From Corallococcus macrosporus DSM 14697 (GTDB lineage Bacteria; Myxococcota; Myxococcia; Myxococcales; Myxococcaceae), in NCBI RefSeq assembly GCF_002305895.1, contig NZ_CP022203.1, positions 3,636,501 through 3,700,500 on the forward strand: a stretch of DNA of 64,000 nucleotides, in the 5' to 3' direction. Below are positions 53,329-61,069 of the stretch, piece by piece; positions within the stretch are counted from its first letter, which is position 1; the number at the start of each line of letters is the position of its first letter. A model generated the notes under the pieces. The model was not told the DNA's origin and made no database searches. It saw only the letters and a list, made by a program, of their open reading frames with translations. The position numbers and the translations under genes are program-made.

Positions 53329-53562
53329 ATGGCGCGGCGCACGATGGCTATCGACGAGGCGCAGGTTTGAAGATTTCTTGCCGAGGCGTTCGAGGACGAC
53401 CTGCACGTCAAACGCATCGTGATGGGCTTGAAGGAGGTGCGCGTCGGAACGCCCAAGCGGCGTGACAAACTGTTGCTCATGTTTGCCTTCGCCCAGGCGC
53501 TGCTGACGCTGCTGGGCGCAGCCGGCGAGTCGCTCGGCTACGACAAGCACCTGAAGGTCAAT
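53329..53562 (+). pseudogene. IS4-type transposase remnant
   Basis: Reading from ATG 53329 in one frame gives MARRTMAIDEAQV, a stop, then RFLAEAFEDDLHVKRIV, which joins without the catalytic centre to GLKEVRVGTPKRRDKLLLMF and AQALLTLLGAAGESLGYDKHLKVN. The second part is the recognisable C-terminus of IS4-family transposases (KRRDKLLLxFAxAQALLTLLGAAGE). The DDE catalytic middle is lost and the frame has a stop, so it is inactive. Ends of the element and target duplications were not found. Confidence 0.65.
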
Positions 53563-53829
53563 GAGGGGATGCCTCAGGGACTGAAGGGGACTCCGGGGAC
53601 CAGGTGGGGCCGCCGGGGACTCCCTTGTGGATCCGAAGTGCCCGGCTTCGCTCACGCTTCAGCGAAGAGCATGCGCCGTCGCGGGTTCAGGGCACTCCGT
53701 GTCCACGGGTTCATGTCGCGACCGGGCGCGCCGAGTCCAAGGCGCGGCGGGGACACTACCGCTGGGGCGTGGTGCGCAGGAGGGCTCGGGAGAACCCACT
53801 GTGCCGCCTCCGCGGTGCGTCGTGTGTTT

Positions 53830-53879
53830 CCACCTTTTCCTGGTCTAGACTGTGAATGCAGCTTGCTCAGGAAAGGTGG
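53830..53879 (+). promoter_or_regulatory. Inverted repeat covering the ribosome-binding site of the Cys-rich lipoprotein
   Basis: CCACCTTTTCCTG (53830-53842) pairs with CAGGAAAGGTGG (53868-53879) over 12 bp with one bulged T. The right arm contains the Shine-Dalgarno AAAGGTGG, 6 nt before ATG 53886. A -10-like TAGACT (53846-53851) lies in the loop. It may be an operator, or, if transcription starts further upstream, an RNA switch. Confidence 0.45.
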
Positions 53880-53885
53880 TTTCGC

Positions 53886-54248
53886 ATGCGAAGTTCAATG
53901 AAGCGGTGGGTGCTTCACGGTGCCGTGTTGCTGGCCGTCGCGGGGCTCTCGGGCTGTGGTGTGGTGGAGGAAGAGGGCGCGGCGGCCGACATGGGGAGCG
54001 CGGAGAGCGCGCTCAACCCGGGGTGCTGCACGGCCTTGACGGGGACGACCCAGGCCTTCTGTGACTCGATTCCGCAGACGCCGGGGCGCTGTAACGGGGT
54101 CAACCAGGGCACTTCCTGCATCTGGACGTGCACGGGGTGCTGCCAGGCGCTGCCGGGGACGACGCAGGCCTTCTGTGACTCGCTCCCCCAGACGGAGGGG
54201 CGCTGCAACGGGGCCTACGGCGGTACGGCCTGCAGCTGGACCTGCTGA
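53886..54248 (+). CDS. Cys-rich lipoprotein with duplicated 38-residue module
   Basis: The 120-residue lipoprotein has a signal peptide with lipobox LSG-C (about residues 20-23: AVAGLSGCG). After a short acidic spacer, two tandem 38-residue modules follow, each beginning with a Cys pair and containing GTTQAFCDSxPQT, GRCNG and a final WTC. The DNA of the modules is a 114-bp tandem duplication (54020-54133 and 54134-54247), still nearly identical. Each module has six Cys, presumably three disulphides. The protein should sit on the outer membrane. No family is recognised. Confidence 0.75.
   Translation: MRSSMKRWVLHGAVLLAVAGLSGCGVVEEEGAAADMGSAESALNPGCCTALTGTTQAFCDSIPQTPGRCNGVNQGTSCIWTCTGCCQALPGTTQAFCDSLPQTEGRCNGAYGGTACSWTC
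54020..54247 (+). repeat. 114-bp tandem duplication within lipoprotein gene
   Basis: The two units 54020-54133 and 54134-54247 keep high nucleotide identity, including GCCTTCTGTGACTCG and GGGGCGCTG segments at the same offsets. This points to a fairly recent duplication. Confidence 0.75.
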
Positions 54249-54269
54249 GCCGCGGTATCGCGGTAGCGC

Positions 54270-54305
54270 CTCCACCGCCGCGCCAGTGCCCGGGCGGCGG
54301 TGGAG
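54270..54305. terminator. Bidirectional hairpin between convergent genes
   Basis: CTCCACCGCCGC (54270-54281) pairs perfectly over 12 bp with GCGGCGGTGGAG (54294-54305), with a 12-nt loop. It sits between the stops of the lipoprotein (54248) and the S9 peptidase (54321). There is no long T-run. Confidence 0.6.
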
Positions 54306-54320
54306 TCCTGCTTCACACCG

Positions 54321-56528
54321 TTACTGCGGCTTGGGCGCCGCGACCTTCTTCGCCGGGGGCTGGTACTTCATGCCCAGGGCGTTGAACACGAACGAGTACA
54401 CGTCCACCTCCTCCTCGATGCGCGCGTTCAGCGGGGTGCCGGCGCCGTGGCCGGTCTCCGCGTTGGCGCGCAGCAGGATGGGGTTGGGCGACCTGGTGGC
54501 CTCCTGCATCCGGGCCACCATCTTCCGTGAGTGGAACGGATCCACGCGCGGGTCGTTCGCGCCGGACGTGAAGAGCACGGAGGGGTAGCGCGTGCCGTCC
54601 TTCACGTTGTGGTACGGCGAATACGCGTGCAGCGCCTTGAACTGCGCCGGGTCCTTCACGGAGCCGTACTCGGTGATGTTGAACTGGCCGTTGGGCGTCA
54701 GCTCCACCCGCAGCATGTCGTAGATGCCCACGCGCGCCACGACGGCGCCGTACATCTCCGGGTGCTGGGTGACGGCCGCGCCCATCAGCAGGCCGCCGTT
54801 GCTGCCGCCCTGGATGGCCAGCTTCTTCGGCTGCGTGTACTTCTGGTCCACCAGCAGCTTCGCGGCGGCGTAGAAGTCGTCGAAGACGTTCTGCTTGTTC
54901 GTGAGCGAGCCCTCGGCGTGCCACTTCTCGCCGTACTCCGAGCCGCCGCGCAGGTTGGCCACCGCGTACACGCCGCCCTGCTCCAGCCAGAAGCCGGCCA
55001 GCGCGTTGAAGTTGGGGCTGATGGAGATGTTGAAGCCGCCGTAGCCCGTCAGCAGCGCCGGGTTGTTGCCGTTGAGCTTGGTGCCCTTCTTCTTGAGGAT
55101 GCTGACGGGGACCTTGGTGCCGTCCTTGGACGTGGCGAAGGCGCGCACCACCTCCACGTTGCTCAAGTCCAGCGGCGACGTGCGGGCCAGCGCCGTCTTC
55201 TTCACCGTCTTGTCCTTGGCCGAATACCGGTACCACGCCATGGGCTGGGTGAAGCTGGCGTTGACGAAGAGCACGTCGTCATCGCCCTGGCTCACCAGTC
55301 CGCCCACGGAGGACACGGGCAGGGTGGGCACCAGGCCCAGCGCCTTGCCCTTCAGGTCCACCATGCGGAGCTGCGACGGCCCACCGAGCTGCTCGCTCAC
55401 GTAGAGGCGCGACTTCGTGGGGAAGAAGCCCTGGATGCTGGCCTCGCCCTCCGGCACCAGCACGGTGGCCTTGTCCAGCGTGGGCGTGGCCAGCGGCAGC
55501 CGCAGCACCTTGCCGCGCGGCGCGTCCTTGCGGCTGAGCAGGTAGATGGCGCCGTCGTGACCGAAGCGCGCGCGGATGACCTTGTCCTCGAACTTCGACA
55601 CCTGGGTCCACTTCCCGGCGGCGTCGCGCAGGTACAGCATGTATTCGCCGCCGTCGCCGTTGGCCACGACCGCGGAGATGAACTTGCCGTCGTGCGACGT
55701 ATCCAGCTCCGTCATCGCGATGCGCGGGAAGTCCTTGCCCAGCACATACGTGTCCTTCTCCGTCGGCGTGCCGAGCTGGTGGAAGTACACCTGCTGGAAG
55801 AAGTCCCGGTCCGCCGCGGGGCGCTCCTCGCCGCGCGGGTAGCGCGTGTAGAAGAAGCCCTTGCCGTCCGCCGTCCACGTCAGGCTGCCGCCCGCCGTGC
55901 CGCCGTTCACCCGGGGCACGACTTCATTCGGCAGCGGCTTGCCGCTGGCCACGTCATAGACGGTGACGTCGCCGCTCTCCGTGCCGTTCTTCGACATGGA
56001 CACGGCGATCTTCTTGCCGTCCAGCGTGGGGACGTACCAGTCGATGGTGGTGTGGCCCGACGGGTCCACCACCATGGGGTCCAGCAGCACGCGCTCCTTG
56101 GACGTGTCATCCACCGAGCCGAGCACCACCAGGAAGGCCTGCTGCTTGGGCGGTTGCGCCTTCATGGCGAACAGCGTGCCGCCGGCCTCGTGCAGCGCGA
56201 AGTGGCCGGGGGACTTCCAGCCCAGAATCTCTGAGACGCGCCGGCGGATGGACTCGCGGCCGGGCAGCTTGTCCAGGATGGCGCGCGTGTACGCGTTCTG
56301 CGCGTCGTTCCACTGCTTCACCTTCGCGTCGGACGACGCCTCCAGCCACTGGTACGGGTCCTTCACCGCCGTGCCGTGGTAGGTGTCCACCTTCTCCTGC
56401 TTCGGCGACGCGGGGGCCTTGGGCGCGGCCTTGCGGGGCGCCGCGGTGGCCGGCGCGGGCGCGGGAGCCGCCGGCGCGGCCAGCGGCAGGGTCAGCACCG
56501 CCGCCGTCAATGCGGTCTTCAGCTTCAC
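54321..56528 (-). CDS. Prolyl oligopeptidase, S9 family, exported
   Basis: The 735-residue serine peptidase cleaves short peptides after proline. The signal peptide (about 1-22) is followed by a Pro/Ala-rich spacer, then DPYQWLEASSDAKVKQWNDA at the start of the N-terminal part. A seven-bladed propeller fills about 90-420. The catalytic alpha/beta-hydrolase domain (about 440-720) has the Ser elbow IQGGSNGGLLMG, the Asp in GANDPRVDPFHSRK and the His in AETGHGAGTPL. TGYGGFNISISPNFN and GGSEYGEKWH are further family motifs. It is probably periplasmic or secreted, with a role in nutrient scavenging or predation (inference). Complete. Confidence 0.97.
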   Translation of the reverse strand: MKLKTALTAAVLTLPLAAPAAPAPAPATAAPRKAAPKAPASPKQEKVDTYHGTAVKDPYQWLEASSDAKVKQWNDAQNAYTRAILDKLPGRESIRRRVSEILGWKSPGHFALHEAGGTLFAMKAQPPKQQAFLVVLGSVDDTSKERVLLDPMVVDPSGHTTIDWYVPTLDGKKIAVSMSKNGTESGDVTVYDVASGKPLPNEVVPRVNGGTAGGSLTWTADGKGFFYTRYPRGEERPAADRDFFQQVYFHQLGTPTEKDTYVLGKDFPRIAMTELDTSHDGKFISAVVANGDGGEYMLYLRDAAGKWTQVSKFEDKVIRARFGHDGAIYLLSRKDAPRGKVLRLPLATPTLDKATVLVPEGEASIQGFFPTKSRLYVSEQLGGPSQLRMVDLKGKALGLVPTLPVSSVGGLVSQGDDDVLFVNASFTQPMAWYRYSAKDKTVKKTALARTSPLDLSNVEVVRAFATSKDGTKVPVSILKKKGTKLNGNNPALLTGYGGFNISISPNFNALAGFWLEQGGVYAVANLRGGSEYGEKWHAEGSLTNKQNVFDDFYAAAKLLVDQKYTQPKKLAIQGGSNGGLLMGAAVTQHPEMYGAVVARVGIYDMLRVELTPNGQFNITEYGSVKDPAQFKALHAYSPYHNVKDGTRYPSVLFTSGANDPRVDPFHSRKMVARMQEATRSPNPILLRANAETGHGAGTPLNARIEEEVDVYSFVFNALGMKYQPPAKKVAAPKPQ

Positions 56529-56681
56529 GGTTCACCTCGGGGTTGGGAAACGCGCGCGCAGCCTGCCACGTCCTCCAGGGCGGAGGAGGGCTTCCTTGCG
56601 TCGGGAATGCCGTCGAAGGTCGGCTGTTCGCCGTCGTTCCCGCCATGCCTTTGTCGGGAATGCGACAGCGCGTCCGGGCGC

Positions 56682-58166
56682 TCAGCGCAGCGGGAGTGTG
56701 ACCAGGCCTTCCGCGAACCGGTCGAACGCCGTGTTGGCGGGCAGGGCGGTGCCTTCATCCATGTTGCCCAGCATCAGCGCGAAGACGACGCGCGGGTGCC
56801 GCGTGTCACCCGGCCGGTCCACCACCCCCACGAAGCAGCGCTGGCCGGACAACGTGCCTGTCTTGGCGCGGACGCGGCCCGCGGTGTCGGCGGTGACGGG
56901 GCGGCCCGCGAGCGTGCCGTCCAGGCCGGCCACGGGCAGGCTGTCCAACAGCGCGGCGCCATAGGCCTCGCGCAGGCTGGTGAAGATGACGCGCACCAGT
57001 CCCCGCGCGGTGGCCAGGTTGTAGCGGGACAGCCCGCTGCCATCCACCGGACGCAAGTCCCGTGACGGGATGCCGCGCCGGGCCAGCTCCTCCGTCAGCG
57101 CGGTGCGCAGCGCGCCGTAGCTCTCCGCGCCGGTGCGCTCGCGCGCGAAGCGCAGGCCCAGGCGCTCCGCGTACAGGTTGAGGGACTCCTTGTTCGTCAC
57201 CTTCACCAGCTCGGACAGGGGCGGGCTGACCAGGGTGACGAGCGGCGCGGGCACGGCGGGCAGTGAAGGCGTGGGCGCCTCCAGCGTCATGGGCAGCCGG
57301 GGGATGCCGCGCTGGAGCAGGGCCGCTTCCACGCAGGCGGCGAACAGCGCCTCGGGCTCGTCCACCGCCAGCCGCACGGCGGCGGAGCGGGGGCAGGACC
57401 GCGCCGGGGAGCGCCACAGGCAGCGCACCCCGGGGCCGCCGCGCTGCCGCACGCAGGCCAGGGTGGGGCGCTCCGCGTTCGTGTCCACGCTCACCACGGC
57501 CGTCAACGTCGCGAACGGAGGCGTCACCTGGACCATGGGCGGCTGCGCGCAGTCCGCGCCCTCTGGCCGTGACAGCGCCAGGTCCACCACGTTCTCCCGG
57601 AACACGAAGGCCGTGGGCGCCGCGCTGTAGGCGTAGGCCGCGTCATCCCAGGCCCAGCCCGGGCCGAGGCGGAACTCCGCGTCCCGCGCGCCGCGCACGC
57701 GCACCTGGCCGCGCCACTGGCGGATGCCGCGCGCCTGGAGGGCATCCGCCACCTGCTCGCAGGCCAGGGCCGTCTCGGGGAAGCGCCACGAGCCCAGGGA
57801 CGGGTCCCCCACCGGGTCCACCACGACGTTCCCCAGGAACAGCCCGCCGGTCAGCGTGCCCTCCAGGGACACCGGCGTCTGGAAGCGGAAGTCCGGGCCC
57901 AGCGCGGCGAGGACGGACGCGGTGGAGACGACCTTGAGCGTGGAGGCGGGCAGGAGCCGGACGTGCTCGCGGTGGGTGTAGAGCGGCTCACCCGTCCGGG
58001 CGTCCACCACGTAGGCGCTGGCCAGGGCGCCTTCGGCTTCCAGGGTGTCGAAGAGCGCGCGGGCCAGGGAGGGCAGGGTGTCGCCCTCGGGCCGCGTGTC
58101 GCGGAGGCAGCCGGAGAGCAACAGGGGGGCCACGAGCAGCAGCGAGGCGAACGGGACGCGGCGCAT
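56682..58166 (-). CDS. D-alanyl-D-alanine carboxypeptidase/endopeptidase, PBP4 (S13) family, lipoprotein
   Basis: The 494-residue peptidoglycan hydrolase trims or cross-cleaves stem peptides in the periplasm. It has a lipoprotein signal (MRRVPFASLLLVAPLLLSGC, lipobox LLSG-C at residue 20). The penicillin-binding motifs are SxxK in LLPASTLKVVSTASVLAALG (about 72-90), SxN in KESLNLYAERLGLRF and KTG in AKTGTLSGQRCFVG. The central insertion between SxxK and SxN is typical of S13 enzymes. The ATG at 58166 was chosen for the signal; the frame runs open to 58439. S13 enzymes are usually not lipid-anchored. Confidence 0.94.
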   Translation of the reverse strand: MRRVPFASLLLVAPLLLSGCLRDTRPEGDTLPSLARALFDTLEAEGALASAYVVDARTGEPLYTHREHVRLLPASTLKVVSTASVLAALGPDFRFQTPVSLEGTLTGGLFLGNVVVDPVGDPSLGSWRFPETALACEQVADALQARGIRQWRGQVRVRGARDAEFRLGPGWAWDDAAYAYSAAPTAFVFRENVVDLALSRPEGADCAQPPMVQVTPPFATLTAVVSVDTNAERPTLACVRQRGGPGVRCLWRSPARSCPRSAAVRLAVDEPEALFAACVEAALLQRGIPRLPMTLEAPTPSLPAVPAPLVTLVSPPLSELVKVTNKESLNLYAERLGLRFARERTGAESYGALRTALTEELARRGIPSRDLRPVDGSGLSRYNLATARGLVRVIFTSLREAYGAALLDSLPVAGLDGTLAGRPVTADTAGRVRAKTGTLSGQRCFVGVVDRPGDTRHPRVVFALMLGNMDEGTALPANTAFDRFAEGLVTLPLR

Positions 58167-58278
58167 GTCGCCCGCCACGCTACCGCCGCGTGGCGGGTGT
58201 GTCATGGGGCCGGGGTGGGGGCGCCTGGAAATCGAGTGCGTCAACAGGAGAAGGCGCCTGCCAGCCACGCCGAGTGCC

Positions 58279-58307
58279 TTGACGGCACGGCGCTCGCCCC
58301 CCATCCT
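58279..58307 (+). promoter_or_regulatory. Promoter-like element for rdgC
   Basis: TTGACG (58279-58284), a 17-nt spacer, then CATCCT (58302-58307), ending 10 nt before ATG 58318. No Shine-Dalgarno site precedes the ATG. Confidence 0.4.
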
Positions 58308-58317
58308 GCCGCGCCCC

Positions 58318-58968
58318 ATGCCTGTCCTTCGTGGTGCTGTCACGTTGTCGCGCTTCCGGGTCGAACCGGCGAAGGAAGCGCCCTCGGATGTCAAACGCTG
58401 GCTGACGCGCGGCCTCAAGTCGCACGCGTTCGAGCCCATCGACCGCCGCTCCGAGGAGGAGCGCGCCGTCGGCTTCGTGGAGCTGGAGAACGAGGAGTCC
58501 AGCGAGTTCTCCGCCGGCCGCCTCTACTATGGCGAGTACGCCCTGTTCGCGTTCCGCATCGACACCATCAAGGTGCCGGCCGCGGCGCTCAAGGCGGAGC
58601 TGGCCAAGTGGGCCTCCGCCTTCGAGAAGGAGAATGGCCGCCCGCCCAGCCGGGGCGAGAAGACGCAGAGCCGCGGTGAAATCAGGCAGATGCTGCGCAA
58701 CCGCGCCACGCCCCGCACGTCCACGGTGGACGTGAGCTGGAACCTGAAGACGCAGCAGGTGCAGATCTGGTCCGCGTCGCGCAAGGTGGTGGATGAAATC
58801 ACCGTGGCGCTGGAGGGCGGGCTGAACGTGAAGTTCTTCGGCATGACGCCGGCGGCCATGGCGCAGCAGGCGGGCATCGACGAGTCCGCGCTGGGGCCCA
58901 CCGCGGCGCTGATTGGGATGGACCTGCCGGCGACGGCGGCTGACGAGGTGGCACATGGCGAGGCGTGA
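58318..58968 (+). CDS. rdgC: Recombination-associated protein RdgC, short form
   Basis: RdgC is a ring-shaped DNA-binding protein that limits RecA and replication-restart recombination. The 216-residue product begins MPVLRGAVTLSRFRVEPAKE and contains EYALFAFRIDTIKVPAAALK, TSTVDVSWNLKTQQVQIW and SASRKVVDEITV, segments of the RdgC family. E. coli RdgC has about 300 residues, so this form lacks part of the usual C-terminal or tip region. The next gene starts inside its 3' end (14-bp overlap) and may supply a missing part or partner. The assignment is by recognisable segments, not a full alignment. Confidence 0.75.
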   Translation: MPVLRGAVTLSRFRVEPAKEAPSDVKRWLTRGLKSHAFEPIDRRSEEERAVGFVELENEESSEFSAGRLYYGEYALFAFRIDTIKVPAAALKAELAKWASAFEKENGRPPSRGEKTQSRGEIRQMLRNRATPRTSTVDVSWNLKTQQVQIWSASRKVVDEITVALEGGLNVKFFGMTPAAMAQQAGIDESALGPTAALIGMDLPATAADEVAHGEA

Positions 58969-59644
58969 AGAGGCGCGGGCCGAAGCGGCCTTCATGCGCG
59001 GCGACGTCGGCGTGGACGGCGGCGCCACGGAGGAGACGCAGGACGAGGCCGAGGTCGAAAAGGGCAAGGCCCGCGAGCAGCTCCTGCGCGGCCGGGCCTA
59101 CCTGGGCCGGGAGTTCCTCACGTGGCTGCTGTGGCGCACGGAGACGGGCGGGCCGCTCGTGGAGGTGGAGGGCGAAGGCGTCAGCGTGCTCTTCATGGGC
59201 CGCGTGGTGCTGCGCGGCGTGGCCGGCGAGGTGACGGAGATGAGCGCCAAGGGCACGCTGGCGCCGTACTCCGAGCAGGTGCGGCACTCGCTGGACAAGG
59301 GCCTGCTGGTGGCCCAGGCCCGCCTGCGCTTCACCCACGGGGAGAAGGAGTTCGAGGCCACGCTGGACTCCGAGTTCCTCGACATCCGCGCGGGCAAGCT
59401 GCCGGCGCTGATGAGCGAGGAGGAGGATGACCAGCTCTCCGAGCGGCTCTTCCTGATGGAGCAGCTCTCCGCCATGGTGGACGCGCTGGTGCAGGACTAC
59501 CTGCAGGTGCGCGCCGGCAAGGGCTGGAGCAAGACCATCGTCCCCGCGATGAAGGAGTGGATGCGCGGCGAGGAGAAGGGCACGGACGTGCTGGCCAAGG
59601 CCGCTCGCGCCCGGGGCCGTGACGCTCGCGGCGCGCGGAGCTGA
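58955..59644 (+). CDS. Hypothetical protein coupled to RdgC
   Basis: The 229-residue protein overlaps rdgC by 14 bp (GAGG 8 nt before ATG 58955). Residues 1-40 are charged and low complexity. Residues 40-200 form an ordered alpha/beta region (EQLLRGRAYLGREFLTWLLW, EGEGVSVLFMGRVVLRGVAG, QVRHSLDKGLLVAQARLRFT, EFEATLDSEFLDIRAGKLPA). The WLLWRTE segment is reminiscent of the RdgC C-terminal domain start (LGEEFLTWLWWR-like). It may therefore be the C-terminal half of a split RdgC (inference). The tail of 25 residues is Arg/Ala-rich. No other function is suggested. Confidence 0.75.
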   Translation: MARREEARAEAAFMRGDVGVDGGATEETQDEAEVEKGKAREQLLRGRAYLGREFLTWLLWRTETGGPLVEVEGEGVSVLFMGRVVLRGVAGEVTEMSAKGTLAPYSEQVRHSLDKGLLVAQARLRFTHGEKEFEATLDSEFLDIRAGKLPALMSEEEDDQLSERLFLMEQLSAMVDALVQDYLQVRAGKGWSKTIVPAMKEWMRGEEKGTDVLAKAARARGRDARGARS

Positions 59645-59654
59645 GCGGGCCGCC

Positions 59655-60476
59655 CTAACGGGACGCCGGGGCCGGATGTGGCGGTGCTTGCCGCCGCATC
59701 CAGGCCAGGGCCAGACCGGGCAGCAGCACCATGCCCGCGAAGAGCAGCAGGAACGACTCCAGCCGCGCGGCGCTGGCGCCCAGCGCGGCATACGTCACCG
59801 ACACCCCCAGGTTGGCCAGGGCGCTCACGGTGAGGAAGTCCCGGCGGGGCATGCGGCTGGTGCCCGCGAAGAGCACGGAGGTCTCCGCCAGCACGGGCAC
59901 GGCCCGGAACGCGAGCAGGAACCAGGGCCCCAGCCGCTCCGCGGCGCGGGTCAGCCGGGCCAGCTCCGCGTCACCGGCCATGCGCCGCAGCGCGGCCGTG
60001 CCCGCCCGGGCGCCCAGACCATAGCCCGCCACGCAGCCCGCCATCATCCCCAGCCACGAGGTGGCCGCGCCCGCCCAGAAGCCCAGCAGGCCTCCGGCGG
60101 CGGCGCCCACCAGGCTGGAGGGCACCGGCAACACCACGTCCCCCGCCAGCAGGCCCGTGAGCAGCAACGCCACCTGCCAGTCCGGTGGCCGCGTGGCGAG
60201 GAAGCGCGCCGCCGCCGTCTCCAGGTCGCCGCCGAAGCAGGCGAAGGGGACGAGGATGCCGGCCAGCAGCAGGCCGCAGAAGGCGCTCCAGCCTGCGATG
60301 ACGCGCGCCGGTCTTCCGCCATCATCGGGCGCCGACTCGCCGCGCGAGGGCTCGGCCTCGCGTGAGAAGGCGCGCGCTGGACCCGGGCCGCCTTCTGGCC
60401 CCGCCATGCCCGCGCATGTGCGCTCGGGCGCCGCGCCATCACCCGCCACCGGCAGGCCCCGCGTGGGCTCAGCCAT
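59655..60476 (-). CDS. VTT/DedA-domain membrane protein
   Basis: The 273-residue protein has an N-terminal Pro/Gly-rich tail of about 58 residues, then about five hydrophobic segments. The family core includes LLAGDVVLPVPSSLVGAAAG (about 110-130) and FRAVPVLAETSVLFAGTSRM (about 200-220). The latter is the Phe/Arg-Pro...Ala/Gly motif typical of DedA/VTT proteins, which flip or sort lipids such as undecaprenyl phosphate. It follows the GAF gene and overlaps it by 8 bp, so the two form an operon. The long N-terminal tail is unusual for the family, so the real start could be further in, although GGAG-like sequence is lacking there. Confidence 0.85.
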   Translation of the reverse strand: MAEPTRGLPVAGDGAAPERTCAGMAGPEGGPGPARAFSREAEPSRGESAPDDGGRPARVIAGWSAFCGLLLAGILVPFACFGGDLETAAARFLATRPPDWQVALLLTGLLAGDVVLPVPSSLVGAAAGGLLGFWAGAATSWLGMMAGCVAGYGLGARAGTAALRRMAGDAELARLTRAAERLGPWFLLAFRAVPVLAETSVLFAGTSRMPRRDFLTVSALANLGVSVTYAALGASAARLESFLLLFAGMVLLPGLALAWMRRQAPPHPAPASR

Positions 60477-60894
60477 CCGCGAGCGGCAGCCGGGACGCGG
60501 CGGCCATCAGGGTCGACTCGCGCTCGGCGGCCAGCGAGCCCTCCTCGGTGAAGGCGATGCCCACCACCGCGCGCACCTGGCCCGTCGCGTCCAGCACGGG
60601 CAGCGCCACCGCCGCTCGCGCGTCCACCGCCTTCGCGCCTGGCTTGATGTCGCTGGACGTGTCTTCTTTCAGGTTGCAGGTCTGCACGGGCGCCTTGCGC
60701 ACCTGGGCGAGCCCCGCCATCCCCTTGCCGTGGGGCACGCGCTGGACGGCCGTCATCAACGGCGGCGGGATGTTGAGGGCCGCGACGAGGAAGAGGTCGT
60801 CTCCCCGCTGGAGGTGGATGGTTCCCGCGGTGGCGCCGTGCTCGCTGGCGAACGACTCCAGCCACGACTGGTAGGACGCGCTCTTTTCGTTCAT
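60469..60894 (-). CDS. GAF-domain protein
   Basis: The 141-residue small soluble protein consists almost wholly of one GAF domain (about 8-135: ATAGTIHLQRGDDLFLVAAL, HGKGMAGLAQVRKAPVQTCN, AVALPVLDATGQVRAVVGIA). GAF folds bind nucleotides, tetrapyrroles or act in dimerisation. The single Cys (TCNL) could hold a ligand or act in methionine-sulphoxide-type chemistry, but that is not shown. It overlaps the VTT gene by 8 bp. The start ATG at 60894 is the first in frame. Confidence 0.85.
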   Translation of the reverse strand: MNEKSASYQSWLESFASEHGATAGTIHLQRGDDLFLVAALNIPPPLMTAVQRVPHGKGMAGLAQVRKAPVQTCNLKEDTSSDIKPGAKAVDARAAVALPVLDATGQVRAVVGIAFTEEGSLAAERESTLMAAASRLPLADG

Positions 60895-61069
60895 GGCGCT
60901 TGAAACTGTGCGCCCCCGTTTCGCCCGCAGTCAACGCGGCTCCACCCACCGTGTTCACGGACGGCGCGTATGCATCGGCAAGTCGACGCTTGGCGCCGCC
61001 GCCGTGGGACTGTTCACCTCACATCAATCCAGTGTACTGGAGGGCACCTCGTTATCTCCTCCAGGCACG

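Larger units (their letters stand above)
53192..53885. other. Intergenic region, 694 bp, with transposase remnant
   Basis: It lies between the divergent starts of two secreted Cys-rich proteins. It contains the decayed IS4-type transposase (53329-53562) and, at 53830-53879, an inverted repeat in front of the lipoprotein gene. No other gene is supported. Confidence 0.55.
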
